Below, one piece after another: positions 34,815 to 46,875 of a DNA stretch of 64,000 nucleotides. The position numbers and the translations under genes were made by a program. Source of the stretch: Adineta steineri. Its lineage: Eukaryota; Rotifera; Eurotatoria; Adinetida; Adinetidae. The stretch's first letter is position 1; every line of letters starts with the position of its first letter. Under the pieces are notes generated by a model. It was not told the origin of the DNA. It worked only from the letters and a program-made list of their open reading frames with translations, and searched no databases. Location of the stretch: the NCBI GenBank assembly GCA_905250115.1, contig CAJNOI010000012.1, forward strand, positions 787,273 to 851,272, read 5' to 3'.

Positions 34815-34820
34815 TATATA
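34815..34820. repeat. Target-site duplication, right copy (tatata)
   Basis: Second copy of the 6-bp duplication flanking the element. The two copies are identical. Confidence 0.75.
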
Positions 34821-35458
34821 TATGATGTTAGCATCAAGACGAATATCAAGTTTAAACTGAGTATCAGAACTGCTATAGCCACCTATTTTCAGTAAATTCT
34901 CCGATGGATCAAGTGGATTGAATTTATTTTTGTATATAGATCCATACACATCGATGGTGCCGCTACCACGAAAAGCATAAGAATCACTTTCGACCACCTT
35001 CACTTGGATAGATTCATAATAAAAGTTTGATTTGTCACAATTCCGGAAATAAATTTGATTGTTCTTAGTCAACGATGATGAATAAGTATTTTTAACAGCC
35101 AAGGAAATATTGGCTAAATAAACAACAAAGTCAATGGAAGTTTATCGTAAGTACACACAGAGATGTAGATCTTTTTCAATAAGAATTTTTTTCGCTTTAA
35201 ATATACGTTTCTAACCTATTGAATCGATAATCTGTGCTCAAAAGGATAAAAAACTGTTTCTCAACCACAAAGCATTTTTTCCACATTTTAAAACGAGAGG
35301 ATGTGGACTCGAGAAGGAATCAGAATCATCATCTTTGAATAATCTTATTCATGTAATAACTAATCTTCAATATGTGATAAATAAAAATATTTACCTAATG
35401 TTTCATTGCTGGGAATAAAGAGAAGAATAATGATAAATATAGAGATATTCAACATCAT
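34815..35458 (-). pseudogene. GPCR, 5' part, split by the 15 kb element
   Basis: Exon 1 (35458-35395) is a signal peptide (MMLNISIFIIILLFIPSNETL). After a 281-bp intron, exon 2 runs from 35113 until it meets the element at 34815. It encodes most of ectodomain repeat 1 (YGSIYKNKFNPLDPSENLLK, paralogous to YGYIYKNDFNPLNPSKNLLL in repeat 2 at 18.7 kb) and breaks after ANIIYI. Read-through into the element ends after three codons. The rest of the receptor is at 17108-19495. The coding sequence shows no other damage. Confidence 0.8.
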
Positions 35459-36615
35459 TCAACAAGATTTCTTTTCGATTGATTAGTTAACTGATGAAAT
35501 AATACTTTTCTTCTTTATCTTCAATGAAAATAAAATGACATTCATTATGAATTTTCTCTCTAGTTATATCTCTTTCTTTCTTTCTTTCTTTCTCTCCCTT
35601 TTTCTCTTATTTATTTTCTCTAAAATAATATAAAGAGAAAAAATAATGTTCTAGAGAAGGTTTAATCGTAGACAAGATAAAAATTGATTTCAGATTTGAT
35701 TATGGAATTTCATTCTTTTCGAAAACACAAAATGAAATTTAAATTCGAAATAATCCTTTTTTTGATTTTATAGAAAAATCTTTGATTTAAATGAAGAAGA
35801 ACGTGATGAAGAGAAAGAAGAATTGATCAAAGTCTAGATTAATCATCGAACGTGTTTTTAGTGAAAATAAGATATTAAATATCATTATCAATAAATGATT
35901 GACGTCAATGACTAAGTCATGATTAGTTTGATATATTTTTATTTGAATCTGTCAAATAATTTACTTTGTCAGGACTCATTTTTAATCACGTTCTCTATTT
36001 CTCTATGTAATAAATAAATGTTTTTGAGTATTCCGATCTGTTTCTGAATTATTCATTATGATGCGATGAATTTTTCTGAGAAACAGCAAAAAGATGCATG
36101 AACATCAGACGAAAGAGCCGAAAAGAGATTGTTGTTGCTTTTTTTAGAAAATTCGTCAATTTTTCGTAAAAATTCTTATGAAATAATGTGAACATTGTTT
36201 TTCAAAGATCGTGGAGACTGTGCTGCGGCATAGCGACTAGAAATTTTGTTAAATCGCAATGGACAAATACATGAACTAAGATTCAGATTCCATGTACTGA
36301 AACACAGTATATACTAAGATGTGACGAATCTTTTTGATTAATAATAATAGTTCTAGTTGAAAATTGTCATAGGTGTAATATCTAGTTTGCTGCAGAAAAA
36401 AACGATTAGCTGGGACCGTCATTACGTTGTCAAAGATGCTTTTGGCAACATAGACTAAGTTTAGATTCTTCTTTATCATCTCAATATAGAAATGTAAATA
36501 ACTCATGTATTATCGAAAGATCTCAATATTTGATAATATTAATTAATTAAAGTCTTTTCTCATTCTTGATTATCAACAACAATTTCATGTATTTTTATAT
36601 TTTTAATGCAAGATT
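35459..36615. other. Intergenic, GPCR upstream region
   Basis: AT-rich with a TTTC microsatellite near 35576-35595. No gene is supported. The GPCR promoter should lie near its left edge. Confidence 0.4.
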
Positions 36616-36674
36616 ATGTGTGGAGGTGCCAGTGAACATTAAGAGATGATACACTCACACCGAAACCCTCAAAA
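36616..36674. repeat. Telomere-motif hairpin copy 6
   Basis: The arms TGTGTGGAGGTGCCAGTG and CACTCACACCGAAACCCTCA flank a centre of about 20 bases with an AGAGAT word shared by other copies. Confidence 0.5.
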
Positions 36675-36700
36675 TCTGGTATTCAACTGATGAATATAGA

Positions 36701-36773
36701 TGTGTGTAGGTCGATAAGCGTGAGTTAAAGATGAACGAAAACAATCACACCCATACCCTCAAGATAATAATAA
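36701..36773. repeat. Telomere-motif hairpin copy 7
   Basis: The left arm TGTGTGTAGGTCG is eroded. The right arm CACACCCATACCCTCAAG keeps the family boundary CCCTCAAG. Confidence 0.45.
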
Positions 36774-37437
36774 AATTTCGATAGGAGCTGTTTTGTACAA
36801 AGCTTAATTAACGGATGGATTATAATAAATAGTCATATTTTCTAATTTACTTTTTGATCTAATACGTTTTATTAAAAAATATTTTAATTATAGAGCTTTT
36901 CACGCTGCTTCTTGTGGTATATTTTTTTCTTTAATAGAACGCGGTGATTCATTATGACTCACACCCGTTGGTTAAATTTTATACACAAATAGTTCTTATC
37001 AAAATATGACTATAATGGTATTAGTTGAAGTATAATAAAATAGCATAGAAAAATAGAATTTCATTTTATCTATTATCTGGTACCAAAAGAAAATTTCCTT
37101 AAGCTTTGTATGCAATTAGATAAAATATTTCGGCGACTTCTTTTAGATATTCGGAAGTGTCTATATAAAGAAACGCCAAAAAAGGTTGTTTTTTTCTTCT
37201 TCAATAGAAAGAAAGAAAAAAAGAAAAAACATAAATTATGTAGACAATAAATAAAAAACATTTTTCTTCTTTCTGTAATAAAATAAAAAGGAAGAAAAAG
37301 AATACTTCGGCGAAGTTTATTGTTGCATCGACACGTTTTTACCAAAATATTCCAAATACTTTAAATACGAGTAGGTTACATTTATTGTTGTTATTTTCTT
37401 GAATACAAATTTTACTTCCACTTGCTTTGTTATCAGT
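36774..37437. other. Intergenic, kinase upstream region
   Basis: AT-rich with no supported gene. A Lys/Phe-rich minus frame (37073-37345) looks like chance. Confidence 0.4.
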
Positions 37438-39642
37438 ATGGGAGCGAACAAATCAAAATCTAAGTTTGAAGAACTAGAACAAAAACAAAATGCGTTGATG
37501 AAACAAAATGCTGATATGGCTAAACGTCTTGCTGAACAAGAAGAAGCTAATAAACGACAACATGAAGCAACTGTGGGACAAATAGCTAAAATGATCTTAG
37601 TTCTTGCACAATCTGATGGTAATGAAACAGTAATACGTAATGAAAATCGAGAAGTAGAAATTGAAGGAGTTACTTATGAACTTGTTCAATTTGTTAATCG
37701 AGGTGGTTTTGGAGAAGTTCATAAAGCTAAAGTAAAAAATCAAAATAAAATAGTTGCTATTAAAATTATGAAAAATACTGCTGGATTACAAGAAGAAGTT
37801 AAAAATGAAATAAATTTTTTACGTTTAACAAAAAGAATTGCAATTGATAATCATCCTATTATTGAATATTATGGAAGTAAATTAACTAACGAAGGCATTT
37901 TTATTGCCATGGAATTAGCTGCTTGTGATCTTCTTACATTTTGGATGGATTTAATAAAGGGTGGTGAATCAGATAAGTTAAATTTCTATGGAATAATAAT
38001 AATGGTTTATGTTTTACGTGCATTGACATTTCTTGAAAAATTAAATATTGTACATGGTGATATCAAACCACAAAATTTAGTAATTGTACCTAATGGAGAT
38101 AATTTTTGTATTAAATTAATTGATTTTGGTACAGTAGAGAAAATGAATACTCGATGTGCTCAAATGACAGTTGATATTACGAAAGGTTTTACTTTATTTT
38201 TTGTTTCACCAGAATTTTTACAACGTGATTCAAAAAATATTATTTCAAGACATTTACATAAAAAATCCGATGTTTGGGCTGCTGGTGTTATGTTTTATCT
38301 TTTATTTTGTGGTCAATTACCATGGGAAGATCAATATGACTATGAAAATTTTTGTAATGATAAAAATGGTAAAGATATTGTTATTCCTGATATTGGTGGT
38401 TATAAAATGATTATTGAACTTTTATTAAAGAAAAATCCTGATCATCGTTCTACTGCTAAAGCAACATTAATGCAATTAAAAGCTCATCCCGTATTTGGAA
38501 CAATTGTTAAAGCATTACATGAAAAATTTTGTTCAGTCGATGATGTATGTTATATGAAAGTACCTGATGATGTTAGACAAGGTTTACGTAAGTCAATTAT
38601 CTATTTAAAAAAAATTATTTAATAGAATTAGATTTTAGTTAAACTTGCACGACCTGGTCATATGGCTAATGCATCGAATTCATCATCAACAGGTATGACA
38701 AGTAATTCGAGAATTAAAATATCATTTTTTTATTTTAATTTCAATAGCTGGATCCCGGCGTTATTGTCGATATGGTCGAGAATGTTACAAGTATTATAAA
38801 AAAAAAGATCTTTTTCTTCAATTTTAATTATCTATCAATTTATTTGTGCATAGTAAAGATACTGATCATCGGAAAGAATTCGTACATCCAAATGATGCAG
38901 ATTATCATGGTGCAAAAGATTTGGCTAATAATGATTTTGAAAAACCAGCATGTCGTTATGGAAAAGCTTGTTATCGGTAACGAAAATATTTTCGCTTAAG
39001 TGATTGTGTAGGGTGTGGGTGTAAATAGACATGAGATACTCATACCTACACCCATCTACGATATTAACCTAAGATAGGATACGAACGTATCTGAATTTAT
39101 GATAAAAATATAAATGAAACTTAATGAATTTATTGTCATTTTATTTGTTCTTTTTTTCTTGTAAAAGTACTGATCAAGATCATTTGAAAAAATTTTCACA
39201 TCCAGGCGGAAGTACTTCTCGTTCTTCAGACAAACAATGGTGTCGCTATGGAGCTGATTGTTACAAGTATGTTGAACTCTTTATATATCTATCAAAATAA
39301 AATCAATAATTTTAAATTGAAACTAAAAAAACTTTTCATTTAATATATCTTTTTATCGGAGTAAATAAATTGGATCTTATAAAATAAATGAAAAGCCTTT
39401 TGATCAAGTTGTATATATGTTTATGTTATTTTTCTCTTTCAAAGTAATGACACTGATCATCGTGAACAATTTATTCATTCGAAAAATGCAAGTCATACTC
39501 ATTCTGATAAACAAACATGTCGGTTTGGAAAAGCTTGCACAAAGTATGTTTAAGTTTCAATAAATTCTATTTATTGTCTTACCAACTATATACATCTAGG
39601 AGAAACGATCAAATTCATATGAAAACATATCTACATAATTGA
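37438..39642 (+). CDS. Protein kinase with four C-terminal PBZ zinc fingers
   Basis: Seven exons (37438-38587, 38639-38692, 38748-38790, 38854-38976, 39168-39266, 39445-39543, 39600-39642) close to 536 aa. I chose the ATG at 37438 because MGANKSKSK is an N-myristoylation motif; an in-frame ATG 13 codons upstream is the alternative. Residues about 8-60 form a coiled coil. The kinase domain has the Gly loop NRGGFGEVHKA, VAIKIMK, catalytic HGDIKPQN, LIDFGT and SPEF, so it looks active. The tail has four fingers of the form CRYGxxCY...DTDHxxxFxHP, the poly(ADP-ribose)-binding PBZ pattern. Each finger is cut by an intron between its Cys and His pairs. This suggests a membrane- or damage-linked kinase recruited by PAR. 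Confidence 0.85.
39009..39060. repeat. Telomere-motif hairpin copy 8, in a kinase intron
   Basis: The arms TAGGGTGTGGGTGTA and TACCTACACCCATCTA lie inside the intron between PBZ exons 4 and 5, which lengthens it to 191 bp. Confidence 0.7.
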
Positions 39643-39981
39643 TTTTATTCAACTGAACTTATCGAATTTTAATTTCTTTTTTACTTGAATTAGACTCGAA
39701 CTTTGAACTATTAATACATATATTTTATACAAATTGATATCATAATAATATAAATCTTATTTACAATAAATAATAATTAAACAAAGACAGTAGATAAAAT
39801 ATTGATATTTCATCTGAAAATTATTCATTTAAATCTATTAACATATGACCTTTCCTATTCTTATTTAATGGACATAACTTTTGGGACATCCTATTTAGTC
39901 CACTAGTAGCATAATGCAGAAGTTTCAAAGTATGTGTATCATTTTCTTAGATTTATTGAACGCACTCACGCCTATATTTAT
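39643..39981. other. Intergenic between convergent genes
   Basis: AT-rich 3' region shared by the kinase and the VIT/vWA gene. No gene is seen. Confidence 0.5.
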
Positions 39982-42601
39982 TTAAAATTCTTTATGAATA
40001 TTTTCAAGAAGTTGATCGAGTTTTTTAGAGTCTCCTCCAAAGAGATCAATAAGACGTTTGCGAGCCTTTTGGACGATACCGAACCACATCGTTGTCAACG
40101 CAGCAAAATTTTTCTCGAGTGCAGCGATGATAATGGCTGAGACCAGTATTTGACTCTCAACTTCACTATTTCCCGATACGAATTCTCCAAGTGTTTTTCC
40201 AGTCAAATTCTTAATTGTGTTTGAGTCAAGATCCCATAAACCATCAAATGTTTGTTTGTTGATCAAATATCGTACGATGTCTTGGTCATTCGATGGCCAA
40301 GTTTCTTTCTCCGAAGACTTTTTCTCTTCTTTCTTGGGCATAGGGCTTAACTTAGGGGCGACTGTAGCATTCCATTCCATCGAGGCCATTCCGTAATCAG
40401 CAGATGCAGAGGAAGTCGTAACACAGTCAAGCTGTACATGCGACGATCGTACTGGTGGCATTGCACATGATGACATTGGTGGCATGGCCATAGAGCGCTT
40501 GGCCCTAGCGTTGCTAAATGCAGGCATCATCGGACTGTGTCTAACAGCGCTACCACAGCTAGCACTACCAGCAAAGAACAGTTGTTGTGTTGGTATTTGT
40601 AAATGTTGATCGTCAGCAGAAATTTGAATAGGCACTTCGCGGAGAACCATATCGGCATTATTTCCATTTGTTCGTTTTTCTATGCCAACAAATGCCGTAT
40701 GAGGACTTAAAATATTATATTTCAATGATAATGCAATAATCTGTTGCTTAATTGTTTCTTCCGATGATGTTTCCATTTTCTCTACTTTTGTTGTTGTCGT
40801 TTCTTGAAGTTCTTGAAAACGCGACTGTTTTGAACCTGATGTTACCTTGCCGGTATTTGATGACGGTAGTTTACTATGTTGCAGTTCAAGAATGAGTGCT
40901 TTAGCTGCTAGACGAGCTAGTATACCGTTATTGCTTATATTTGGTATACGATTAATTTTAGCCACGCCAAGTGAATGATGATCGGATCCTGTTTGTAATT
41001 CGACAGATGAATTGTGATCAAAAACAGTGGTTTTATCATCGAGCAGAGCGTAGATAATTAAACGATCGTTCATATAAACTGGTGGGGAATGTGTTGGAGC
41101 AGTTTGCACAGGAACTCCAAGATTCCATTTGACATGAACATTAGTAATACATGGTTGAAGAGCTTTTTGTAATTGTTCTCCAACATATATATCGACGTTT
41201 ACATTTGGTGGAATAAAAACAAATCGACCATTGGTTGCACGAGCGAGACCTTTTACTAACGATCGACTAGGTGATTGACCTAAACCAAATGAAAATATAC
41301 GAGTTGATGTGGCCATTGAACGACAGAGATCAAGCACTTGTGTTACATTTGAAATTTCACCATCGGTTAAAAGAAATATTTGACGAGCATGACCTTGAGT
41401 AGGTGGATGTTCTTCAATCCATTGTAGAGGTCGCAACTAAAAATAGATGTAAATATAAGAATGATTAAAGTTTAAAAAAAAAAGAAATAAAACTTACCAA
41501 TTCAGTTCCACCAAGATCTGCTTGCATTCCCTGGATAAGTTCTTCAGCTTGTTTCGCATTACTCTCATTGTAAATAGCGGTAATTTCGTTGAAGAGAGGT
41601 TTATATTGAGAGCCAAATCGAATGATATTAAAATGACAATTGACTGGTAAACTCTTGAAGAAGAGTAACATTGCTTGTCGAGCTAATCCAATTTTATTTT
41701 CGTCTTGCATTGATCCACTACAATCGACAACAAAAATAAATTCATTAGTTAAATCATTCTTCGATACTTGTTGACATTCTTCTTCTGTTGGAATAAAAGC
41801 AGCCATTACAGCACCTGGTTCAACAGCAACAATAGTATTATTTCGTTTATTGGATAATTCAATATTAATTAGAATATCTCGATCCAAATGAGTATTCTGT
41901 TGAGCAAATGTTACAACATACGCATCTTGTTGTGCTAAATTAATTTCAATTGGATGTGATGATGAACTAACTCGAGTTATTTGTTCTTCAAGAGATGCAA
42001 CTAGTTTTTCAATTTGACAACGAAAATCTATGGTATATGAACTTGATTGAACATATTTCGAATTCGTACCAGCTGGTGATGCAATACCACTTTTCTCAGG
42101 ATTATAACGTGGTGCAATTGTTGTTGGAATAACAAATCGAATAGTTGATCCTTGAACAAGTTCCAATTCTGTTACATAACTAATAGTAATTGTACATTCT
42201 TTTGATGGTAATAAAGCACCAACATTAATTATAAAATTGTCTTGAGATTTTTCATCTTGTTCCAATAGATAAGCGCCATGACCTTGTTGTAAAGCATCGT
42301 TATATTCTTGTTGTGCTTCTTTTTTCTCTTTTAATTCAGCAATAACTTTTCGATCATCAATTCGAGCGACAAATTTGTAAATTGCTGCTTGTTCTTCAAT
42401 AGGAAAACAATAAACTGCTTCGATTGATGTTTTTTCATCGTTGCGAAATACTTGTGTAATAGTTACATCCGCAGCAAATGCACGAATTGTTGCGTCAATA
42501 CTCACTTTTTTCAAAGGTACATACTCTGTTTGTTGTTGTTGTTGTTGTTGTCGATGAGGAACAAGAATAGATGTGGTCGGATTAGGTTTGATTCGAAGCA
42601 T
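39982..42601 (-). CDS. VIT and von Willebrand A domain protein (VWA5A-like)
   Basis: Exons 42601-41498 and 41436-39982 join in phase 0 (62-bp intron) to 852 aa. After a poly-Gln run near residue 20, a VIT domain covers about 25-150 (ITQVFRNDEKTSIEAVYCFP, EEQAAIYKFVARID). A vWA domain starts near residue 285 with an intact MIDAS motif (FVVDCSGSM) and continues across the intron to FLLTDGEISN. The C-terminal part matches the conserved end of VWA5A/PARP4-type proteins (HTAFVGIEKR, QTFDGLWDL). No PARP catalytic domain is seen. Such proteins are intracellular scaffolds; the partner is unknown. The length is near that of animal VWA5A. Confidence 0.88.
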
Positions 42602-43729
42602 GTTAGAAGTTTTGTGTAATGGTATTGTCGACTGGTGTGTCGCTTCTTTATATAGGGTTGTTGGCTTGAGTCAATATTGTCGGAGAGAACGAGAAAGAAT
42701 TTATCATATATTAGATGAATCAGAGTAACTATACTATCGTATCACAGTGGAGAGGAATGAATAAAAAGAATGTTCTAGTCATTGACTCACTATGAATCAT
42801 AGAATGAGGATGACTGTATGTGGGTATTTTTTTTTGTTTTGGTTTATTTCGTCAGTATTCTTATATCATTGAAATTATCTAAGAAACCATTAATAAAATC
42901 AGTAAACAATCAATATTGTGTTTCTCATAAAAAGAATATTTTCGTTATTCTTTTATATTGAGTATTAAAGAAAAGAATATCTAACGTATAAAATAAAAAG
43001 AACATTTAGTTCCGACTATTTGTTAAGTAAATGTTATGTGTGAATAAAATTACTTTTTTTTTTATTTAACTCATATATTTTGATTAAAATCAATACAAAT
43101 TATAACAGTTTTTTTCTTCTCGTAAATGCAATCTTATTTGATTGGTACGTGTGTGATAAACATACTATGTTAGAAAAACTAATTCAATTCATCGTACTTC
43201 CTAACGAAGTAAAAATAGAGTGAGTTGTTGTATTAGAATGTCAAATAAAATCAATATACCTATTTAATAAAAATTTATGACGTTCTTTCCTTCAACTATA
43301 TTTCTCTTTTTTATGTATGTCTAAAAATGATTTGATTTATGGCTTCTCTCTTTTTCGATACTGATATGACATGACTAACGTCTGAATCATATTCATCGAA
43401 CAAAATTGTTCAAAGATAAGAAATTAAAGTATTCTTTACTTTATTGTTATGTTGTATTTAGTAATAAGTACATGTTAGAGAATAGCATACATCATCCTCT
43501 TTTCTTTCACATATATATATATTGTCTTTTTCGATTTAACTAGTCCAGTAATAAACAATAGTTTTATATATATATTCCTCTTCTTACATTTCTCTTTTCT
43601 TTCACTTGTCGACTATTGGTATGTATCTAACTTTGATAAAAGAGAATCATTATACTATGATGTATACACAAGAGAGTGTGTTTTAAGAGAAAATAAGTTA
43701 GTTTTATGTTTGTTAATTCTAGAATCTAG
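42602..43729. other. Divergent intergenic region
   Basis: Lies between the minus-strand VIT/vWA gene and the plus-strand SnoaL-like gene, so it should contain both promoters. AT-rich with short TA repeats (about 43510-43575). No coding exon is seen. Confidence 0.45.
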
Positions 43730-44565
43730 ATGGAAAAATCTATAGTTGATAATGAAGAATATTCTGCAAATATTCTAATTAATGATGAATTTAATGACGA
43801 CATATCAACAAGACATGAGAAAGGTAATAATTCTATAATTATTATTTAGAAACGAAAGAAAAATAATTAGTTAATTGTTCTTTTAAAGATGTTTGAACTA
43901 TTTTCCTAAAGGATGAATATTATTAATTATATTAATTTTCATTTTCAACGTTACATTTTTATTCAGTAAATAATGAACCGACCATTATAACAACGGATAC
44001 GAACTCAGCTATGAAAGTATCAATTCCACGATATGATCTCGCAGCATTGTGGGATAAACATTGCGAACATGAATTTAATAGACGTGATGTTGCTGCTACA
44101 ATGTTAACGATGGTATCAGATCCTTATGTTAATCATATTCCAACAATGACAGGTGGTGTTGGTGCGAAAGATTTATCACGTTTTTATGAACATCATTTTC
44201 TTAATAATAATCCAGATGATACAAAAATAATTCCAATCTCACGTGTAGTTGGAACGGATCGTGTTGTAGATGAAATGTTATTCTGTTTTACTCATGATCG
44301 TGAAATTGATTGGATGTTACGTAATATTTCACCTACTGGTAAATATGTTAAGATACCATTAGTTGCTATTGTTACTTTTCATGATGGAAAAATTTGTAAT
44401 GAACATATCTATTGGGATCAAGCTTCAGTATTGGTACAAATAGGTCTTTTGAATAATACAAATTTACCAGTAGCTGGTGTTGAAACAGCTAACAAATTGA
44501 TCGATAAAAATCTTCCTTCAAATACTCTCATGAAACGTTGGATAGAAAGTAACAACAAAAATTAA
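43730..44565 (+). CDS. SnoaL-like (NTF2-fold) protein, probable bacterial-type
   Basis: Exons 43730-43823 and 43967-44565 join in phase to 230 aa. The second exon holds the whole domain: LWDKHCEHEFNRRDVAATM, a DPYVNHIPTMTGGVGAKDLS segment, DRVVDEMLFCFTHDREIDWML, then HIYWDQASVLVQIGLL. This is the pattern of SnoaL-like proteins common in bacteria and fungi and sometimes annotated with carboxymethylenebutenolidase. The NTF2 fold makes a cone-shaped pocket; the substrate is unknown. The N-terminal exon (acidic, low complexity) looks like an acquired leader. Horizontal transfer is likely but inferred. Confidence 0.75.
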
Positions 44566-44673
44566 ATAATATAGATGTTATACTCTATTGAGAGTTTTTT
44601 ATTATCTTTTTTCTTTTCGTAAATAAATAAGAACAAATTTAAAGAATTAGTATGAAACAAAATGAAATGGAAT

Positions 44674-44967
44674 TTATTTTTTTGCAATATTTTCTAAATA
44701 ATTGAATAATTGATCTTCTTCTAATTTTGAAAATATATCAGAGATTTTTTGTTTAAATTTATTATAATTATCCAAAGTAAATAATTTCATTCGAAGTTTA
44801 TCCAAATAAATTGAGAAATTTTGTATATCATCAAGAAATAAAGATTCGAATGTTTTCATTAGGAAGAATATTGGTACAGTTGGATCATTATATTTTCTAA
44901 CGAATTGTAAGACTTTATTGGAAAAAGAAAGATTTGATTTGACTAACACAGGAATACTTTGACGAAT
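44674..44967 (-). CDS. 3' fragment of an unidentified gene, cut by gap
   Basis: An open minus-strand frame runs from the N gap to a stop at 44674, about 98 codons. It is polar and helical (LQFVRKYNDPTVPIFFLMKT, DIFSKLEEDQLFNYLENIAKK) without a recognisable motif. The start is lost in the gap. It converges on the SnoaL-like gene. Confidence 0.45.
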   Translation of the reverse strand: MRQSIPVLVKSNLSFSNKVLQFVRKYNDPTVPIFFLMKTFESLFLDDIQNFSIYLDKLRMKLFTLDNYNKFKQKISDIFSKLEEDQLFNYLENIAKK

Positions 44968-45067
44968 NNNNNNNNNNNNNNNNNNNNNNNNNNNNNNNNN
45001 NNNNNNNNNNNNNNNNNNNNNNNNNNNNNNNNNNNNNNNNNNNNNNNNNNNNNNNNNNNNNNNNNNN
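44968..45067. other. Assembly gap (100 N)
   Basis: A run of 100 Ns, probably a fixed-length scaffold gap. It removes the 5' ends of the genes on both sides. Confidence 0.95.
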
Positions 45068-46744
45068 ATTTTGATTATTGGTGCTTATGGAACATTTGGT
45101 AGTCGATTATCACAGTTACTAGCTAATAAGTCTCAATTAACATTATTCATAGCAGGTAGATCAATCAAACATGCTGAACAATTTTGTAAAACAATAGATA
45201 AAAATGTAGCAAAAATATTACCATTATATTTTGATCGAAATGATTTAGAAATTGAAAAACGTTTAAAATCAATTCAATCTGATATAGTTATTGATGCTAC
45301 TGGTCCATTTCAATTCTATGGTAATGATCCATATCATGTTGTTAAAGCATGTTTAGCAACATCAACTAATTATATGGATTTAGCTGATGGAACACAATTT
45401 GTTAAAGATATTAGTCAATTTGATAGTCAAGCTAAATCTAAAAATTTATTTCTACTTTCTGGTGTTAGTACATGTCCTGTATTAACAGCAACTGTCGTTC
45501 GATCTTTGACAAAAGGATTGCATGAAATACATTCAATTAAAGGTGGTATTGCACCATCACCATACGTTAATATTGGTCCAAATGTAATACGCGCAATTAC
45601 AAGTTATGCAGGCCAACCAATGTCTGTAGTTCGTCATCGTCAATTAACTGTTCGTTATGGTTTGACAGAAACTATGCGATATACAATAAGTCCACCAGGT
45701 TATTTACCATTAAAGAATCGTCGTTTTTCATTAGTAGATGTACCTGATTATCAAATTTTAAGAGATTTATGGCCAAATATTAATTCAATATGGTTTGGTG
45801 CAGGAACAATACCAGAAAGTTTACATCGTTTACTAAATTATTTTGCATGGTTAGTTCGATTACGATTATTTCCTAATTTATCTTCATTCTCATCAATTAT
45901 TCAACAAGTAATGAATATCATACGTTGGGGTGAACATCGTGGTGGTATGTTTATATCAATTGAAGGTACTAATAATCAAGGTCATACATGTGAACGATCA
46001 TGGCATTTAATAGCAGAAGGTGATATTGGTCCATTCATTCCTACACTAGGTATTGATGCTATTATTCATCGTATATTAAACGGTAAAATACCAATAAGTG
46101 GTGCTAGAGCTGCAACAACTGATCTTGAACTTGAAGATTACGACAATCTATTTAAAAAACTTGGTATTATTACAGGACAACGTGAATCAATAAATGGAAC
46201 TAATACATCTTTGACTTTATATCAAAAATTACTTGATCAAGCATGGTATCAATTGCCATATTCTTTGCAAAGAATGCATAGCTATACAACTAATACTAAA
46301 GTTGCAGGACTTGCTAAAGTTGAACGTGGTACTAGTATTACATCAAAATTAATTGCTATGTTATTTCGATTTCCTCAAGCTGAACAAGAAATACCTGTTC
46401 AAGTCGTATTTCATCCTAATATTAAAGGAGAATTATGGACTCGAACATTTGCTGGAAGATCATTTTCAAGTTGGCAAATGGAAGGTCATAGTCGATCAGA
46501 TAAATTATTAAATGAACGATTCGGTCCATTTACTTTTGGTTTAGCATTAGTAATTAATTCAGAAAAATTATATTTAATCGTTCGAAATTGGAGTTTTCTT
46601 GGTATTCCATTACCCAGTTTCTTAGCACCAAATGGAATTTCATATGAATATGATAATAATGGTCAATTCTGTTTTAATGTTGAGATTAAACACAGATTCA
46701 CAGGATTAATTGTACGATATAGTGGTTGGTTAGAAAAAGCATAA
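45068..46744 (+). CDS. Saccharopine-dehydrogenase-like NAD(P)-binding protein with DUF4166 (5' partial)
   Basis: About 558 aa with no intron, open at the gap, so the N-terminus may be missing. It starts in a Rossmann fold (IIGAYGTFGSRLSQLL, the GxxGxxG loop), followed by IAGRS and VIDATGPFQ, typical of the saccharopine dehydrogenase NADP-binding family. The last 180 residues look like DUF4166 (KVERGTSI, FHPNIKGELWTRTFAGRSF, RFGPFTFGLAL, IPLPSFLAPNG). This two-domain layout is mainly bacterial, and the long intronless frame among intron-rich neighbours supports horizontal gain. An oxidoreductase role is expected; the substrate is unknown. Confidence 0.78.
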   Translation: MLIIGAYGTFGSRLSQLLANKSQLTLFIAGRSIKHAEQFCKTIDKNVAKILPLYFDRNDLEIEKRLKSIQSDIVIDATGPFQFYGNDPYHVVKACLATSTNYMDLADGTQFVKDISQFDSQAKSKNLFLLSGVSTCPVLTATVVRSLTKGLHEIHSIKGGIAPSPYVNIGPNVIRAITSYAGQPMSVVRHRQLTVRYGLTETMRYTISPPGYLPLKNRRFSLVDVPDYQILRDLWPNINSIWFGAGTIPESLHRLLNYFAWLVRLRLFPNLSSFSSIIQQVMNIIRWGEHRGGMFISIEGTNNQGHTCERSWHLIAEGDIGPFIPTLGIDAIIHRILNGKIPISGARAATTDLELEDYDNLFKKLGIITGQRESINGTNTSLTLYQKLLDQAWYQLPYSLQRMHSYTTNTKVAGLAKVERGTSITSKLIAMLFRFPQAEQEIPVQVVFHPNIKGELWTRTFAGRSFSSWQMEGHSRSDKLLNERFGPFTFGLALVINSEKLYLIVRNWSFLGIPLPSFLAPNGISYEYDNNGQFCFNVEIKHRFTGLIVRYSGWLEKA

Positions 46745-46875
46745 TAAATATTTGTAAAAGAAATTTAATGGTCATATGTCTTTTTTTTTTCTTTGAATCA
46801 ACATCCGTTTCTAAGAAAAAATAATATTTTATGTAGCTTGCACTAAACTATTTCTTTTATACAAAATATAAAACT

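Noticed and set aside
37073..37345. Minus-strand 90-codon frame upstream of the kinase
   Set aside because: Phe/Lys homopolymer runs, no motif and no supporting neighbours.
39934..40140. Plus-strand 68-codon frame
   Set aside because: It lies on the antisense of the well-supported VIT/vWA gene 3' end.
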